A DNA stretch of 64,000 bases from Claveliimonas monacensis (GTDB lineage: Bacteria > Bacillota > Clostridia > Lachnospirales > Lachnospiraceae): positions 1 through 64,000 of the forward strand of contig NZ_JADCKL010000007.1 of the NCBI RefSeq assembly GCF_014982975.1, written 5' to 3'. The translations under genes and the position numbers were made by a program. This document shows, in pieces, positions 32,842-41,765 of this stretch; the stretch's first letter is position 1; every line of letters starts with the position of its first letter. Below the pieces are notes generated by a model. That model worked only from the letters and a program-made list of their open reading frames with translations. It was not told the origin of the DNA and searched no databases.

Positions 32842-33336
32842 CTAGAGAGCCATACGCTCTTTGATCGTGTGCACTTCATTTTCAAGATGGGTAACCCTGA
32901 GGAGCAGCAATTCTTTCTCATTGTCCACCCTTAACGCATCGTCCAGTTTTCTGGACAGATCCAGATGCCCCTCTGCGATGATCCTGATCCCGCGGTTTGT
33001 CTCATTCTCCAATGTAGTTTCAATCAGAATCAATCTCTGCTTCACTGCATCCATTTCTTCTCTCAGAGAACTAACCTCTGACCGCATGGAACCCGTCTCT
33101 TCCTTCACGAAATCGATTTCCTGGCGCATGACACCCATGTCCTGCTTTAAAGATACGATCTCCTGCTTCATGCCGTCGATTTCCTGGCGCATGGATCCCA
33201 TCTCCTGCTTCATGACGCAGATATCCTGCTTTACATCGCTCATATCTTGTCTAACTTCACGGATATCTTTCCGAAGCGGGCTGATTTTTGCTTCCAGCAT
33301 TTCCCCTATTGAGATCAGCAATTCCTGGCTTGTCAT
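32842..33336 (-). CDS. Heptad-repeat coiled-coil protein of unknown function
   Basis: A 164-residue soluble protein. Residues 28-104 are eleven near-perfect heptads, each like MRQEIDG or MKQEIVS, with a hydrophobic residue at the first and fifth positions and Gln-Glu in between; at DNA level this is a 21-bp period (33025-33255). The C-terminal 50 residues (GIRIIAEGHLDLSRKLDDAL, then an HLENEVHTIKERMAL helix) are also helical. No membrane segment or enzymatic motif is seen. It should form long parallel helical bundles. Similar short coiled-coil proteins exist in Lachnospiraceae without known roles. It has its own promoter (33380-33408) and AGGAGGTG before the ATG, so it may simply sit inside the sugar island. 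Confidence 0.7.
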   Translation of the reverse strand: MTSQELLISIGEMLEAKISPLRKDIREVRQDMSDVKQDICVMKQEMGSMRQEIDGMKQEIVSLKQDMGVMRQEIDFVKEETGSMRSEVSSLREEMDAVKQRLILIETTLENETNRGIRIIAEGHLDLSRKLDDALRVDNEKELLLLRVTHLENEVHTIKERMAL

Positions 33337-33379
33337 ATTCTGTTCACCTCCTGTTTGACGTAAATTTGTAAGTAAATGG

Positions 33380-33408
33380 ATTATAGCACACGTAAAATGA
33401 AAAGTCCA
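33380..33408 (-). promoter_or_regulatory. Promoter of the coiled-coil gene
   Basis: On the minus strand TGGACT (33408-33403) and TATAAT (33385-33380) with a 17-bp spacer, about 45 bp before the start codon. Confidence 0.6.
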
Positions 33409-33445
33409 TATTTTACATAATCATTTTTTCATTTGTTTCCACCTT

Positions 33446-33490
33446 ATAAAAAACGCTGCATCACAATGCAAAACCATTTGTGATACAGCG
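33446..33490 (-). terminator. Terminator of the sugar ABC transporter operon
   Basis: On the minus strand CGCTGTATCACAA (33490-33478) pairs with TTGTGATGCAGCG (33466-33454), with one G-T pair, around an 11-nt loop, and TTTTTTAT follows. It lies about 40 bp after the permease stop. Confidence 0.9.
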
Positions 33491-33533
33491 CTTTTCAGAG
33501 CAGGAAATCTATCCTGCCTCTTTCTTTATCATC

Positions 33534-34694
33534 TTATCTGGAGTTCTTCTTAGACTCTACGTCGAAGATAACAGCTGCAAGAACAACAAGTCCTTTTACA
33601 ACTTTCTGCCAGTTCATATCGATACCCATGATAGACATACCAAGGTTGATAACACCCATCAGTGTAGCACCGATGATAACGCCCGGGATTGTTCCACTTC
33701 CACCGTATGCAGATGCACCGCCGATGAAACAGGAACCGATAGCATCCATCTCGTAGCTGTCGCCGGCTGTCGGGTTAGCAGAGTTCAGACGGGCGATAGT
33801 TACCATACCTGCAACTGCTGCCAGAAGACCCATGTTTGCGTAAGCGAAGAAGTATACCTTGTTTGTATTGATACCGGAAAGCTGTGCAGCCTTCTCATTT
33901 CCACCGATAGCGTACAGATGACGTCCGATGGTTGTCTTGGATGTGATGTAGCCGTAGATGAGGACGATCACCGCGATCCAGAGAAGCATATTGGGAAGAC
34001 CTTTGTACTGTGCCAGTCTCCACATAAAGCCGATGATGACAATACTGATGATGGCGCAGCGGATGATGTCGTTGCTGGCCTTATTTACTGCATAGCCCTT
34101 CTTTATCTTGGACATCCTGCCCTTGAAAGTGATGAGGATAAAGATGGCTGCCGCGATCACACCGATGAGCACGCATGTGATGTTCAGTCCCTGTCCTCCG
34201 AAGAAGTCGATGATGTAGCTGTTGAACAGATTCAGGTACCCCTGCGGCATGGGTGCAATGGTGAAGCCGTCCAGCACGATATTGGAAAGGCCTCTGAACA
34301 TGAGCATTCCTGCCAGTGTTACAACGAATGGGGGAATACGCCTGTAGGCGATCCAGAAGCCCTGCCATACGCCGATGGCCAGACCTACTGCCAGCATAAC
34401 GATAATGCCGATGAATACATTCATCTTCATATTGACCATAACTGTAGCGCCCACGGCACCTACGAAGCAGACTACAGAGCCTACGCTCAGGTCGATATTA
34501 CCGCCTGTCAGGATACACAGAAGCATACCGGTTGCAAGGATGAACACGTAAGCGTTCTGTGCGATCAGGTTATTAACATTCTGCGGCAGTATCATCCTTC
34601 CCCCTGTCTGCCATGTAAAAAACAATACCACAATGACCAGTACGATGACCATTGTATACTTCTTTAAAAATTCTGATACTTTACCCTTTTCCAT
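33534..34694 (-). CDS. Monosaccharide ABC transporter permease (XylH/MmsB-like)
   Basis: A 386-residue integral membrane protein with about ten helices, of the CUT2 sugar permease group. Visible are LTGGNIDLSVGSVVCFVGA near residue 70, the FVVTLAGMLMFRGLSN segment, and the ABC-ATPase contact loop AIGGNEKAAQLSGIN. Its length, with an extra 90 residues in the middle, fits XylH/GguB/MmsB rather than RbsC. It starts 2 nt after the ATPase gene, with AAAGGAG in the end of that gene, and is followed by a strong terminator. Confidence 0.9.
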   Translation of the reverse strand: MEKGKVSEFLKKYTMVIVLVIVVLFFTWQTGGRMILPQNVNNLIAQNAYVFILATGMLLCILTGGNIDLSVGSVVCFVGAVGATVMVNMKMNVFIGIIVMLAVGLAIGVWQGFWIAYRRIPPFVVTLAGMLMFRGLSNIVLDGFTIAPMPQGYLNLFNSYIIDFFGGQGLNITCVLIGVIAAAIFILITFKGRMSKIKKGYAVNKASNDIIRCAIISIVIIGFMWRLAQYKGLPNMLLWIAVIVLIYGYITSKTTIGRHLYAIGGNEKAAQLSGINTNKVYFFAYANMGLLAAVAGMVTIARLNSANPTAGDSYEMDAIGSCFIGGASAYGGSGTIPGVIIGATLMGVINLGMSIMGIDMNWQKVVKGLVVLAAVIFDVESKKNSR

Positions 34695-34696
34695 AG

Positions 34697-36235
34697 CTAT
34701 TCTCCTTTGCTCGATTTCAGAATACGTGACATGATGAGCTCCTGGGTTGCCTCTGCTGCATCCAGTTCGCCTACAATCTTTCCTTCATTCATGATGTAGA
34801 TACGATCTGACATTCCAAGGACTTCCGGAAGTTCGGATGAAATCATGATCACGGATTTACCCTGTGCCACAAGATCATTGATGATACAGTAGATCTCGTA
34901 CTTGGCTCCTACGTCGATACCCCTGGTAGGCTCGTCCAGGATCAGGACATCCGGTTCTGCAAACATCCACTTGGCAAGGAGCACCTTCTGCTGGTTACCA
35001 CCGCTTAAGTTTCCTACATTCTGCTCTACCGTGGGACACTTAGTACGCAGCTTCTGGCGGTACTCTTCCGCAACGGCGATCTCCTTATCATTGTCGATGA
35101 CACCGTGGCTGCTGACTCCCTCAAGGTTAGCCAGAGTAGTGTTGACACGGATAGGATTGCTCAGGATCAGTCCGTTTCCTTTTCTGTCCTCTGTCACGTA
35201 AGCCAGCTTATGCTTGATGGCATCCTTGACAGAGTGAAGATTTACCTCGTTTCCGTTGATAAAAAGCTGGCCGGAGATATTCTTGCCGTAGCTCTTTCCA
35301 AAGATGCTCATGGCCAGCTCGGTACGGCCGGCTCCCATCAGTCCGGAGATGCCCAGCACCTCGCCTTTTTTTACGTACATGGAAACATTGTCCACGACTT
35401 TTCGCTCGGAATACAGAGGATGATGCACAGTCCAGTTCTTCACTTCCAGCGCCACATCCCCGATATTTTTCTTTTCCCTCTTGGGGAAGCGGTCCGTCAG
35501 CTCACGTCCCACCATACCCTTGATGATCCTGTCCTCTGTGAAGGTGTCTTTCTTTTTATCCAGCGTCTCAATGGTAGAGCCGTCACGGATTACTGTGATT
35601 TTATCTGCCACATAGGCAATCTCATTCAGTTTATGAGAAATAATGATCGAAGTCATGCCCTGCTTCTTGAACTCCAGCATCAGATCCAGGAGCGCCTGGG
35701 AATCCTCTTCGTTCAAAGAAGATGTAGGTTCATCGAGAATGAGCAGCTTTGCGTTCTTGGCCAGGGCCTTTGCAATCTCCACAAGCTGCTGTTTACCGGT
35801 TCCAATGTCTTTTATAAGTGTACGGGATGACTCTTTCAGTCCTACCTGCGCCAGGTATTTGTCCGCCTCCCCGTATGTCCTGCTCCAGTCAATAGCAAAA
35901 GATTTCCCCTGCTCATTGCCCAGATACATATTCTCGCCGATCGTCATCTCCGGCACAAGAGCCAGCTCCTGGTGGATGATAACGATCCCTTTTTCTTCGC
36001 TGTCCTTAATCTTGTTAAACTTACAAACTTCACCGTTGTATATGATATCCCCCTCGTAGCTCCCGTACGGGTAGATACCGCTCAAAACATTCATCAGTGT
36101 GGATTTTCCGGCTCCGTTCTCCCCCACGAGGGCGTGAACCTCGCCTTCCTCCACCTGCAGATTTACATTGTCAAGTGCCTTGACGCCCGGGAAAGTCTTG
36201 GTAATATTTTTCATCTCCAGCAGGATTTTTGCCAA
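34697..36235 (-). CDS. Monosaccharide ABC transporter ATPase, two-domain (XylG/MmsA-like)
   Basis: A 512-residue protein with two ABC domains. The first has Walker [17 protein letters not shown], signature region [15 protein letters not shown] and [15 protein letters not shown]. The second has a degenerate Walker A-like [14 protein letters not shown], signature [15 protein letters not shown] and [15 protein letters not shown], the usual CUT2 arrangement. The start codon is TTG at 36235, behind GGGAGGGAG. It energises uptake of the sugar bound by the upstream lipoprotein. A hairpin between the binding-protein gene and this gene probably lowers its expression. Confidence 0.92.
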   Translation of the reverse strand: MAKILLEMKNITKTFPGVKALDNVNLQVEEGEVHALVGENGAGKSTLMNVLSGIYPYGSYEGDIIYNGEVCKFNKIKDSEEKGIVIIHQELALVPEMTIGENMYLGNEQGKSFAIDWSRTYGEADKYLAQVGLKESSRTLIKDIGTGKQQLVEIAKALAKNAKLLILDEPTSSLNEEDSQALLDLMLEFKKQGMTSIIISHKLNEIAYVADKITVIRDGSTIETLDKKKDTFTEDRIIKGMVGRELTDRFPKREKKNIGDVALEVKNWTVHHPLYSERKVVDNVSMYVKKGEVLGISGLMGAGRTELAMSIFGKSYGKNISGQLFINGNEVNLHSVKDAIKHKLAYVTEDRKGNGLILSNPIRVNTTLANLEGVSSHGVIDNDKEIAVAEEYRQKLRTKCPTVEQNVGNLSGGNQQKVLLAKWMFAEPDVLILDEPTRGIDVGAKYEIYCIINDLVAQGKSVIMISSELPEVLGMSDRIYIMNEGKIVGELDAAEATQELIMSRILKSSKGE

Positions 36236-36262
36236 TTTTCTCCCTCCCTTTCCTTCATAAAA

Positions 36263-36288
36263 CAGGCGGGCTTTTCACTTCCCGCCTG
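36263..36288 (-). terminator. Intercistronic hairpin between binding protein and ATPase genes
   Basis: CAGGCGGG (minus strand 36288-36281) pairs with CCCGCCTG (36270-36263) around a 10-nt loop and is followed by TTTTAT. Such partial terminators or stabilisers after binding-protein genes allow more of that protein than of the membrane parts. Confidence 0.65.
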
Positions 36289-36315
36289 CATTTTCACAAG
36301 TTACATTTTCACTGA

Positions 36316-37419
36316 TTACTGGATATCAGATGCCTCATAGTATCCGGAGTCGATCAGCATCTCTTCGTAGTTGTCGATTGTTACAACTGTAGGCTCGCAG
36401 AGGTATGTAGGAATGACACCTGTTCCGTTGTCGTAGGACTCTGTATCATTTACTTCAGCTTCCTCGCCGCCCATGATAGCGTCTACCATCTTAACTGTCT
36501 GCTCTGCCAGGAGACGTGTGTCTTTGAATACGGACATTGCCTGTTTTCCAGCTACAATGTTCTTTACGTTCGGCATATCGCAGTCCTGACCTGTGATGAT
36601 CGGCCACTCGCCTGTGTAGTTTGCTTCCAGAGAGTTCTCAACACCAAGTGCTGTGGAGTCGTTGGAGCAAAGTACAGCGTCAAGCTGCTTGTCTGCGTAG
36701 TTGGAGCTTAAGATCGCGTCCATTCTGGACTGAGCCTTCTCTGTGGACCAGTCTGCTGTAGCACACTGCTCTTTTGTTGTCTGTCCGGACTGAACAACCA
36801 GTTTTCCTTCGTCAATGTACGGCTGAAGAACATCCATAGCACCGCCGAAGAAGAAGTTTACGTTGTTGTCACCCGGGTCACCTGTGAAGATCTCGATGTT
36901 GAAAGGTCCTGCCTGATTCTCAAGATCAAGAGCCTCTACCAGGTACTCGCCCTGTTTCTGTCCAACTAAGTAGTTGTCAAATGTAGCATAGTACTGAACA
37001 GCTGTTGTGTTCATGATCAGACGGTCGTAGGAAATAACCGGAATGTTCTGCTCCTCTGCTGTTGCCAGAGGTGTTCCGAGAGACTCGCCGTCGATGGAGC
37101 CGATAACCAGAAGGTCGCAGCCTCCGGAGATCATGTTCTCAATCTGGGAAACCTGTGTGGCGATGTCGTTGTTCGCGAACTGAAGGTCAACTTCATATCC
37201 AGCTTCCTCAAGCTGTTTCTTCATGTTCTCGCCGTCCTGGTTCCATCTCTGCAGATCCTTTGTCGGCATGGCAACACCGATCTTACCTGTTCCAGCCTCT
37301 GTCTCTTTCTCCTCACCGGAGGTAGCTCCGCCGCTTCCCTCGCTGGTGCATGCAGCCAGAGATGCTGTCATAGCAGCGATCAGGCCGATTGCCAGAAGTC
37401 TCTTTGTTCTGTTTTTCAT
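36316..37419 (-). CDS. Sugar ABC transporter substrate-binding lipoprotein (ChvE/XylF-like)
   Basis: A 367-residue periplasmic-binding-type lipoprotein. The signal peptide MKNRTKRLLAIGLIAAM ends in a lipobox, SLAACTS, and a Gly/Ser/Glu linker follows. The mature part has IGVAMPTKDLQRWNQDGENM, CDLLVIGSIDGESLG, VISYDRLIMNTTAVQYYATF and GDPGDNNVNFFFGGAMDVL, typical of ChvE-like proteins that bind xylose, arabinose, galactose or glucose. It is the first gene of the binding protein, ATPase and permease operon, and should deliver sugar to that transporter. Confidence 0.92.
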   Translation of the reverse strand: MKNRTKRLLAIGLIAAMTASLAACTSEGSGGATSGEEKETEAGTGKIGVAMPTKDLQRWNQDGENMKKQLEEAGYEVDLQFANNDIATQVSQIENMISGGCDLLVIGSIDGESLGTPLATAEEQNIPVISYDRLIMNTTAVQYYATFDNYLVGQKQGEYLVEALDLENQAGPFNIEIFTGDPGDNNVNFFFGGAMDVLQPYIDEGKLVVQSGQTTKEQCATADWSTEKAQSRMDAILSSNYADKQLDAVLCSNDSTALGVENSLEANYTGEWPIITGQDCDMPNVKNIVAGKQAMSVFKDTRLLAEQTVKMVDAIMGGEEAEVNDTESYDNGTGVIPTYLCEPTVVTIDNYEEMLIDSGYYEASDIQ

Positions 37420-37522
37420 AATCTCGTTCCTCCATTCATTTAAGAATTATTTGATGGTTATACTATAACAGGATGGCATCTGGACATGTTTGCAAAGGTC
37501 TGTACAAATTTATGAAAGTTGA

Positions 37523-37599
37523 GACATGAAAACAGGGACTAGCATATTTTTGTGCTAGTCCCTGTTAAAAATTTCCTATTGACACCTGTTTTTCATGTC
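37523..37599. repeat. Nested inverted repeats between the two binding-protein genes
   Basis: An outer pair, GACATGAAAACAGG (37523-37536) and CCTGTTTTTCATGTC (37585-37599), encloses an inner perfect 14-bp stem, AACAGGGACTAGCA (37531-37544) with TGCTAGTCCCTGTT (37553-37566), 8-nt loop. The inner hairpin, followed by T residues on the minus strand, probably terminates the sensory operon; the outer arms overlap it and could form an alternative fold. Confidence 0.6.
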
Positions 37600-37607
37600 C
37601 CCTTTTG

Positions 37608-38684
37608 TCAATTTTCCACATTCAGATAGACTTCTTCCCTGGAATGGAATCCTGATCCAATGATAACACTGTCCATATTCTCAGCAGTCACAGCCACAGG
37701 TTCCAGCCCGTAATAGGGAACTTCCTGACCGTCCTCATTCTCCTTCACATCAGAAACATCCAGCACATTCCCCACGATCTGCTCGCCTCTTGCCAGCTTC
37801 ACCGTACATTCCGCCGCCTCTTTCGCCAGATCATTGATGGGCTTATAGACTGTCATAGTCTGGGTCCCTTCCACGATCCGCTGGCATGCCTCCAGATCCG
37901 CATCCTGTCCGACCACGACCACATCCCCGGCAAGCTGCCGTTCGCTCAGGGACCGAATCACATAGCCCGCCAGCCCGTCGTTTCCGCACATCACTGCGTC
38001 AATCTCCTCTTCTGTCCCGGCAAAGGCGTCCGCCACAGCCTGGGTGCCGTTCTCCGGTGTCCAGGATTTCACATGGCTTTTATAGACGATCTTCCAGGGT
38101 CCGTCTCCCAATTCCGTCTCGAAGCCGTTCGCCACATCCATGCTGTTGCTGTCCGCCTCCGGGCCGCAGATCATAACTACATTGCCGCCTTCCGGAAGCT
38201 TTTCCTTGATGCTCTGGGCCATCAGCGTGCCTACCTTCTCATTGTCCACTGTGATGTACAGATCCGTCTGCTCCCCCTGGATGAGCCTGTCGTAGGAAAT
38301 GACCTGTATACCTTTGTTCCTTGCATCCTCTACCTCTTCCTTCAAAGAATAGCAGTCGGTTGCTACGATGACGATGGCATCCATGTTCTCCTCTGTGAAC
38401 TTGCGAACCTGCTCCTTCTGCTTCTCCACATCCCCGTTGGCCGTCTGCACATCCACCGTTGCCCCCATCTTCCGGGCAGTATCCATAAACACATCCCGGT
38501 CTCTTGTCCAGCGCTCCAGCACAAATGTATCAAAAGTAATACCGATGCGGATGCCATCATCCTTTTCCTCCCCAGCATCTGCCGGGACTTCCTGCACTGT
38601 CTCCTGCGAAGCATCTGCGCAGGCAGACAGAAGAAGCATGGCCGCCAGTATAAGTGCTGCAGAAAACCTTCTTTTTTTCATCAT
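37608..38684 (-). CDS. Second sugar-binding lipoprotein of the sensory operon
   Basis: A lipoprotein of about 358 residues, periplasmic-binding fold. The signal peptide MMKKRRFSAALILAAML ends in a lipobox, LLSACAD. The mature part has IRIGITFDTFVLERWTRDRD, MDAIVIVATDCYSLKEEV, VISYDRLIQGEQTDLYITVD and VVVVGQDADLEACQRIVEG, again ChvE/XylF-like. ATG 38684 overlaps the regulator stop by 4 nt (ATGA). Because it sits in the regulator operon rather than with the transporter, it may support sensing, or be a second receptor for the same importer with different affinity or sugar range. Confidence 0.88.
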   Translation of the reverse strand: MMKKRRFSAALILAAMLLLSACADASQETVQEVPADAGEEKDDGIRIGITFDTFVLERWTRDRDVFMDTARKMGATVDVQTANGDVEKQKEQVRKFTEENMDAIVIVATDCYSLKEEVEDARNKGIQVISYDRLIQGEQTDLYITVDNEKVGTLMAQSIKEKLPEGGNVVMICGPEADSNSMDVANGFETELGDGPWKIVYKSHVKSWTPENGTQAVADAFAGTEEEIDAVMCGNDGLAGYVIRSLSERQLAGDVVVVGQDADLEACQRIVEGTQTMTVYKPINDLAKEAAECTVKLARGEQIVGNVLDVSDVKENEDGQEVPYYGLEPVAVTAENMDSVIIGSGFHSREEVYLNVEN

Positions 38685-40282
38685 ACAGTTCCCCCTCCCC
38701 GATACTCCGTCGGCGTCATTCCCGTCCATTTTTTGAAGATGCGGCTGAAATAGTTCGGATCCTGATACCCGGCATCACGGCAGATCTCCTTGACACTTCT
38801 GTCTGTGGATCCAAGCTGCTCCTTGGCATAATCCATCCGCAGCTTTGTGGTGTACTCGATGTACCCGGTTCCCTCCGACTCTTTAAAGAGTTTACTTAAA
38901 TAATAAGGGCTGATCCCGACCTCTTTTGCCATCTCCTCAAGGGACAGTTCTTTATTAAAATGTTCCCCAATATACTTTTTTGCGTGCTCCACTACACTGT
39001 CGGTCTTGGTCTGCTGCTTTCTGGCAATGTGACTGACACTCTCATCCAGCTTTTTCAGGAACCAGTATCTGAGCTCCTGGTAGGAATTGAAAGATAGGAG
39101 AAGCTCCATATACCCTTCCCGGTCCTCAAACCGGTACTCCGCCAGACCGCCCTGCATGTAGGCCAGATGCTCAGCCCAGAGGACAAATTCCATGGCTTTC
39201 AGGCGAACCACATTTTTCAGCTTCGGCTCATACCCCTGCATCCAGTCCATGTAGCGCTCTCCAAGGATGCGGGTATTCTCCACATCGCCAACGCGCACAG
39301 CTTCAAACAGCTGTTTCTCAAGATCAATGGGATAATCATCTGCGTAGCCGCAGCTTGTGCTGATATCACTTGCGTGGATCACCTTCCCCACAGTCTGGTG
39401 TACACTCTCCAGCGCCTCCCTGTAGGACTCTTCCATATCCTTCCAGCTTCTCACTGTCCCGATGCCGGCCTTGAACTTCAGTTCCGTCTGCTGCTCCAGT
39501 TTGCGCAGAAGAGCCCGGGTATTCTCGATCTTCATGACACGCTGGCTATACTCCTCCTGCTGTTCTCCGGTGGGGATCAGCACAATGACTTTGTTGGCCA
39601 TGAGGGCCCCCACGATCCCTCCGGTGGCCTCCTTCACTGTCTCCCGGAAGATCATGTAATGTTTCTGAAGCTTGATACCAGATCCCACTGTGTTGGTCAG
39701 CTCGCCTTTGCGAAGCTCATCCCCACACTCTATGACCGTCACATACCCGTAGTCCTCCTCTACGTTGAGAAGATCCCTGTAACCGGCATACTCTTCCTTG
39801 CCGCTTCCCTCCATCAGAACGCTGTACACGAACCCGCTCTCGATCATGGGCACTACCGCTTCCAGCTTCTCTTTGATCCGCAGGTCATTCCTCGCCTTCT
39901 CCCTGCGGTCTTTCACCTGCTTCATGGCCTTTCTGAGCGTCTCTGTCAGCACATCTTTATTGATGGGCTTTGTCAGATAGGAGAGAACTCCTATATCTAT
40001 GGATTTCTGCGTATATTCAAACTTGTCATAGGCCGTCAGCACGATAAAGATCACATGCTTGTCCTCTCTGCGGATCTCCTGCATGGCCTCGATCCCGTTG
40101 ATCCCCGGCATCTGGATATCCATCAGGATAATGTCCGGGTGGAAGCTCTCCGCCAGCTCTATGGCTGTTCGCCCATTGCGGGCAAATTCCAGTTCACACT
40201 CATCTCCAAAGGCCTTTTCGATCATAAACTGAAGGGACTGTCTGACAATACCCTCGTCATCACAGATCAGTATTTTCGTCAT
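38681..40282 (-). CDS. YesN-type response regulator with AraC DNA-binding domain
   Basis: A 533-residue response regulator. The receiver (1-120) has acidic CDDE at 7-10, phosphorylated Asp55 in IILMDIQMPGING, and Lys in YLTKPIN. A central region of about 300 residues is of YesN type. The C-terminal AraC domain (about 430-530) has two HTH units, LSLEEMAKEVGISPYYLSKL and VKEICRDAGYQDPNYFSRIF. It overlaps the kinase gene by 23 nt and the lipoprotein gene by 4 nt. It probably activates the sugar transporter and isomerase operons; the TTGCRCT repeats are one candidate site. Confidence 0.92.
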   Translation of the reverse strand: MTKILICDDEGIVRQSLQFMIEKAFGDECELEFARNGRTAIELAESFHPDIILMDIQMPGINGIEAMQEIRREDKHVIFIVLTAYDKFEYTQKSIDIGVLSYLTKPINKDVLTETLRKAMKQVKDRREKARNDLRIKEKLEAVVPMIESGFVYSVLMEGSGKEEYAGYRDLLNVEEDYGYVTVIECGDELRKGELTNTVGSGIKLQKHYMIFRETVKEATGGIVGALMANKVIVLIPTGEQQEEYSQRVMKIENTRALLRKLEQQTELKFKAGIGTVRSWKDMEESYREALESVHQTVGKVIHASDISTSCGYADDYPIDLEKQLFEAVRVGDVENTRILGERYMDWMQGYEPKLKNVVRLKAMEFVLWAEHLAYMQGGLAEYRFEDREGYMELLLSFNSYQELRYWFLKKLDESVSHIARKQQTKTDSVVEHAKKYIGEHFNKELSLEEMAKEVGISPYYLSKLFKESEGTGYIEYTTKLRMDYAKEQLGSTDRSVKEICRDAGYQDPNYFSRIFKKWTGMTPTEYRGGGTV

Positions 40283-41762
40283 CTTCTCTCTCCTTCCCTT
40301 CCTTCGGAATATACAGCGTCACCGATGTACCTCCTGTCTCTCTCCTTTTTATCTCGAACACATGCTGTCTGCCGTAGTAGCTGCGCAGACGATTGATTAC
40401 ATTGTCCAGTCCGATTCCTTCCGAGTCACGTCCGCTCATACTGTGAGCGTTCTCTCCCCGCATGATTTTTTCAGCGATCTCCGGTTCGATCCCCACGCCG
40501 TTGTCCGTGATCTCTATACACACCTCGTCCTCCTCGCCGAAGACAGACAGGTGGATACAGCCTTCTCCCTCCATCTCACGGATGCCGTGATTGACCGCAT
40601 TTTCTATGATCGGCTGAAGGATCATACTGGGCATGGAAATATGCAGCAGCTTCTCGTTGATCTGCCTGCTGTAATGGATATCTCCCGCAAACCTGACGTT
40701 AAGTATGTAAATATAATTGTCTACAAGCTGCAGCTCCTCCTGGAGCGTCACATCTTTTTCCATCTTGCGGACATTGTAGCGGAAGAAATCCGCCATATTC
40801 TGGATAAACATGCAGGCTTTCTCCGCCCCCTCCATCATGGCAAGCTGGGCGCCGGCATTCAGACTGTTGAAAAGAAAATGAGGATTGATCTGTGCCTGCA
40901 GATATTTAAGCTGGGCCTCCTTCAGGTCGTTTTTCATCCGCAGCTCATTGGCCGCCAGCTCGTTCTCCCTCTCGTAGTTTTTCTTCGTCTCTTCAATGTA
41001 ATTCCGGATACTGCCGATCATCTTGTTGCAGGCTTTCGCCACAACAGACACTTCGTCTCCCGTCTCCACAATGGGGAAATCTACCTCAATATTTCCCTGC
41101 GCAATCTCTGTGGCAGCATTGGCCAGCTCGATCAGGGGCTTTGTGATACTCCTTGTCATTATGATGATCCAGCCCACCGCAATGGCAATGACCGCAAAGA
41201 GAACACAGATACTGAATCCGGTGGTGTAGCTCAGGATCACCCGCAGATTGGAATAACTTCTGGCATTGCTCACAAACGTAGATGTATTGATGCTGTTGAT
41301 ATTGGCCTGGATAAAGCCGTAGATTTCTTCCGTCTCCTGATAGGCCTCCCTGACGCCCGCCGCGTCTCTTCCTCTTTTTCTCTCCACCGCCTCATCAGTC
41401 ATCTCCAGATATGTCTGGGAGAGATAGTAGATATTCTTCTCCGCCAGCTTTGCCGGATCGCTGCTGACTTCCTGGTTCAGCACATCCAGAAGCTCCTGGT
41501 AATCCTGGCTGTAGCGGTAGTAATCCTCCAGCGCATCGGAACTCTTTGTATTCAGATACTGATAGAGCGAATTCTGGATGTCACTTACATTGGCTGACAG
41601 GTCATTGAACTGAATATTACTATTGTAAACGGTGTCCATCTCCCGTATCGTCCGATTCAGATTGTAGTAGATAAAGATTACAATGACAAAAACGGTTATG
41701 GAAACCATGACGAAAATCTCTACCAGCTTCACACGTATGGATTTTGACTGGGACTCTTCCAT
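40260..41762 (-). CDS. YesM/LytS-type sensor histidine kinase
   Basis: A 500-residue membrane kinase. It has two transmembrane helices (about 15-37 and 180-203) around an extracellular helical region, then a HAMP domain (TRSITKPLIELANAATEIAQ). The His kinase region has the phosphorylated His in QAQINPHFLFNSLNAG, and the ATPase domain has PIIENAVNHGI, ITDNGVGI and GIGLDNVINRLR. It lies between a membrane-anchored sugar-binding protein (3 nt upstream) and its response regulator (overlap 23 nt). The arrangement equals that of LytS with XylFII and YesN, where the binding protein presents D-xylose to the kinase. Confidence 0.9.
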   Translation of the reverse strand: MEESQSKSIRVKLVEIFVMVSITVFVIVIFIYYNLNRTIREMDTVYNSNIQFNDLSANVSDIQNSLYQYLNTKSSDALEDYYRYSQDYQELLDVLNQEVSSDPAKLAEKNIYYLSQTYLEMTDEAVERKRGRDAAGVREAYQETEEIYGFIQANINSINTSTFVSNARSYSNLRVILSYTTGFSICVLFAVIAIAVGWIIIMTRSITKPLIELANAATEIAQGNIEVDFPIVETGDEVSVVAKACNKMIGSIRNYIEETKKNYERENELAANELRMKNDLKEAQLKYLQAQINPHFLFNSLNAGAQLAMMEGAEKACMFIQNMADFFRYNVRKMEKDVTLQEELQLVDNYIYILNVRFAGDIHYSRQINEKLLHISMPSMILQPIIENAVNHGIREMEGEGCIHLSVFGEEDEVCIEITDNGVGIEPEIAEKIMRGENAHSMSGRDSEGIGLDNVINRLRSYYGRQHVFEIKRRETGGTSVTLYIPKEGKEREDDENTDL

Positions 41763-41765
41763 CTC

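Noticed and set aside
33480-34667. A 395-codon plus-strand frame opposite the sugar permease
   Set aside because: Cys-, His- and Asp-rich composition is that expected from a frame antisense to membrane helices; it also crosses the operon terminator.
39167-40396. A 409-codon plus-strand frame opposite the YesN-type regulator
   Set aside because: Antisense shadow; the opposite strand has full receiver and AraC motifs and overlaps neatly with its operon partners.
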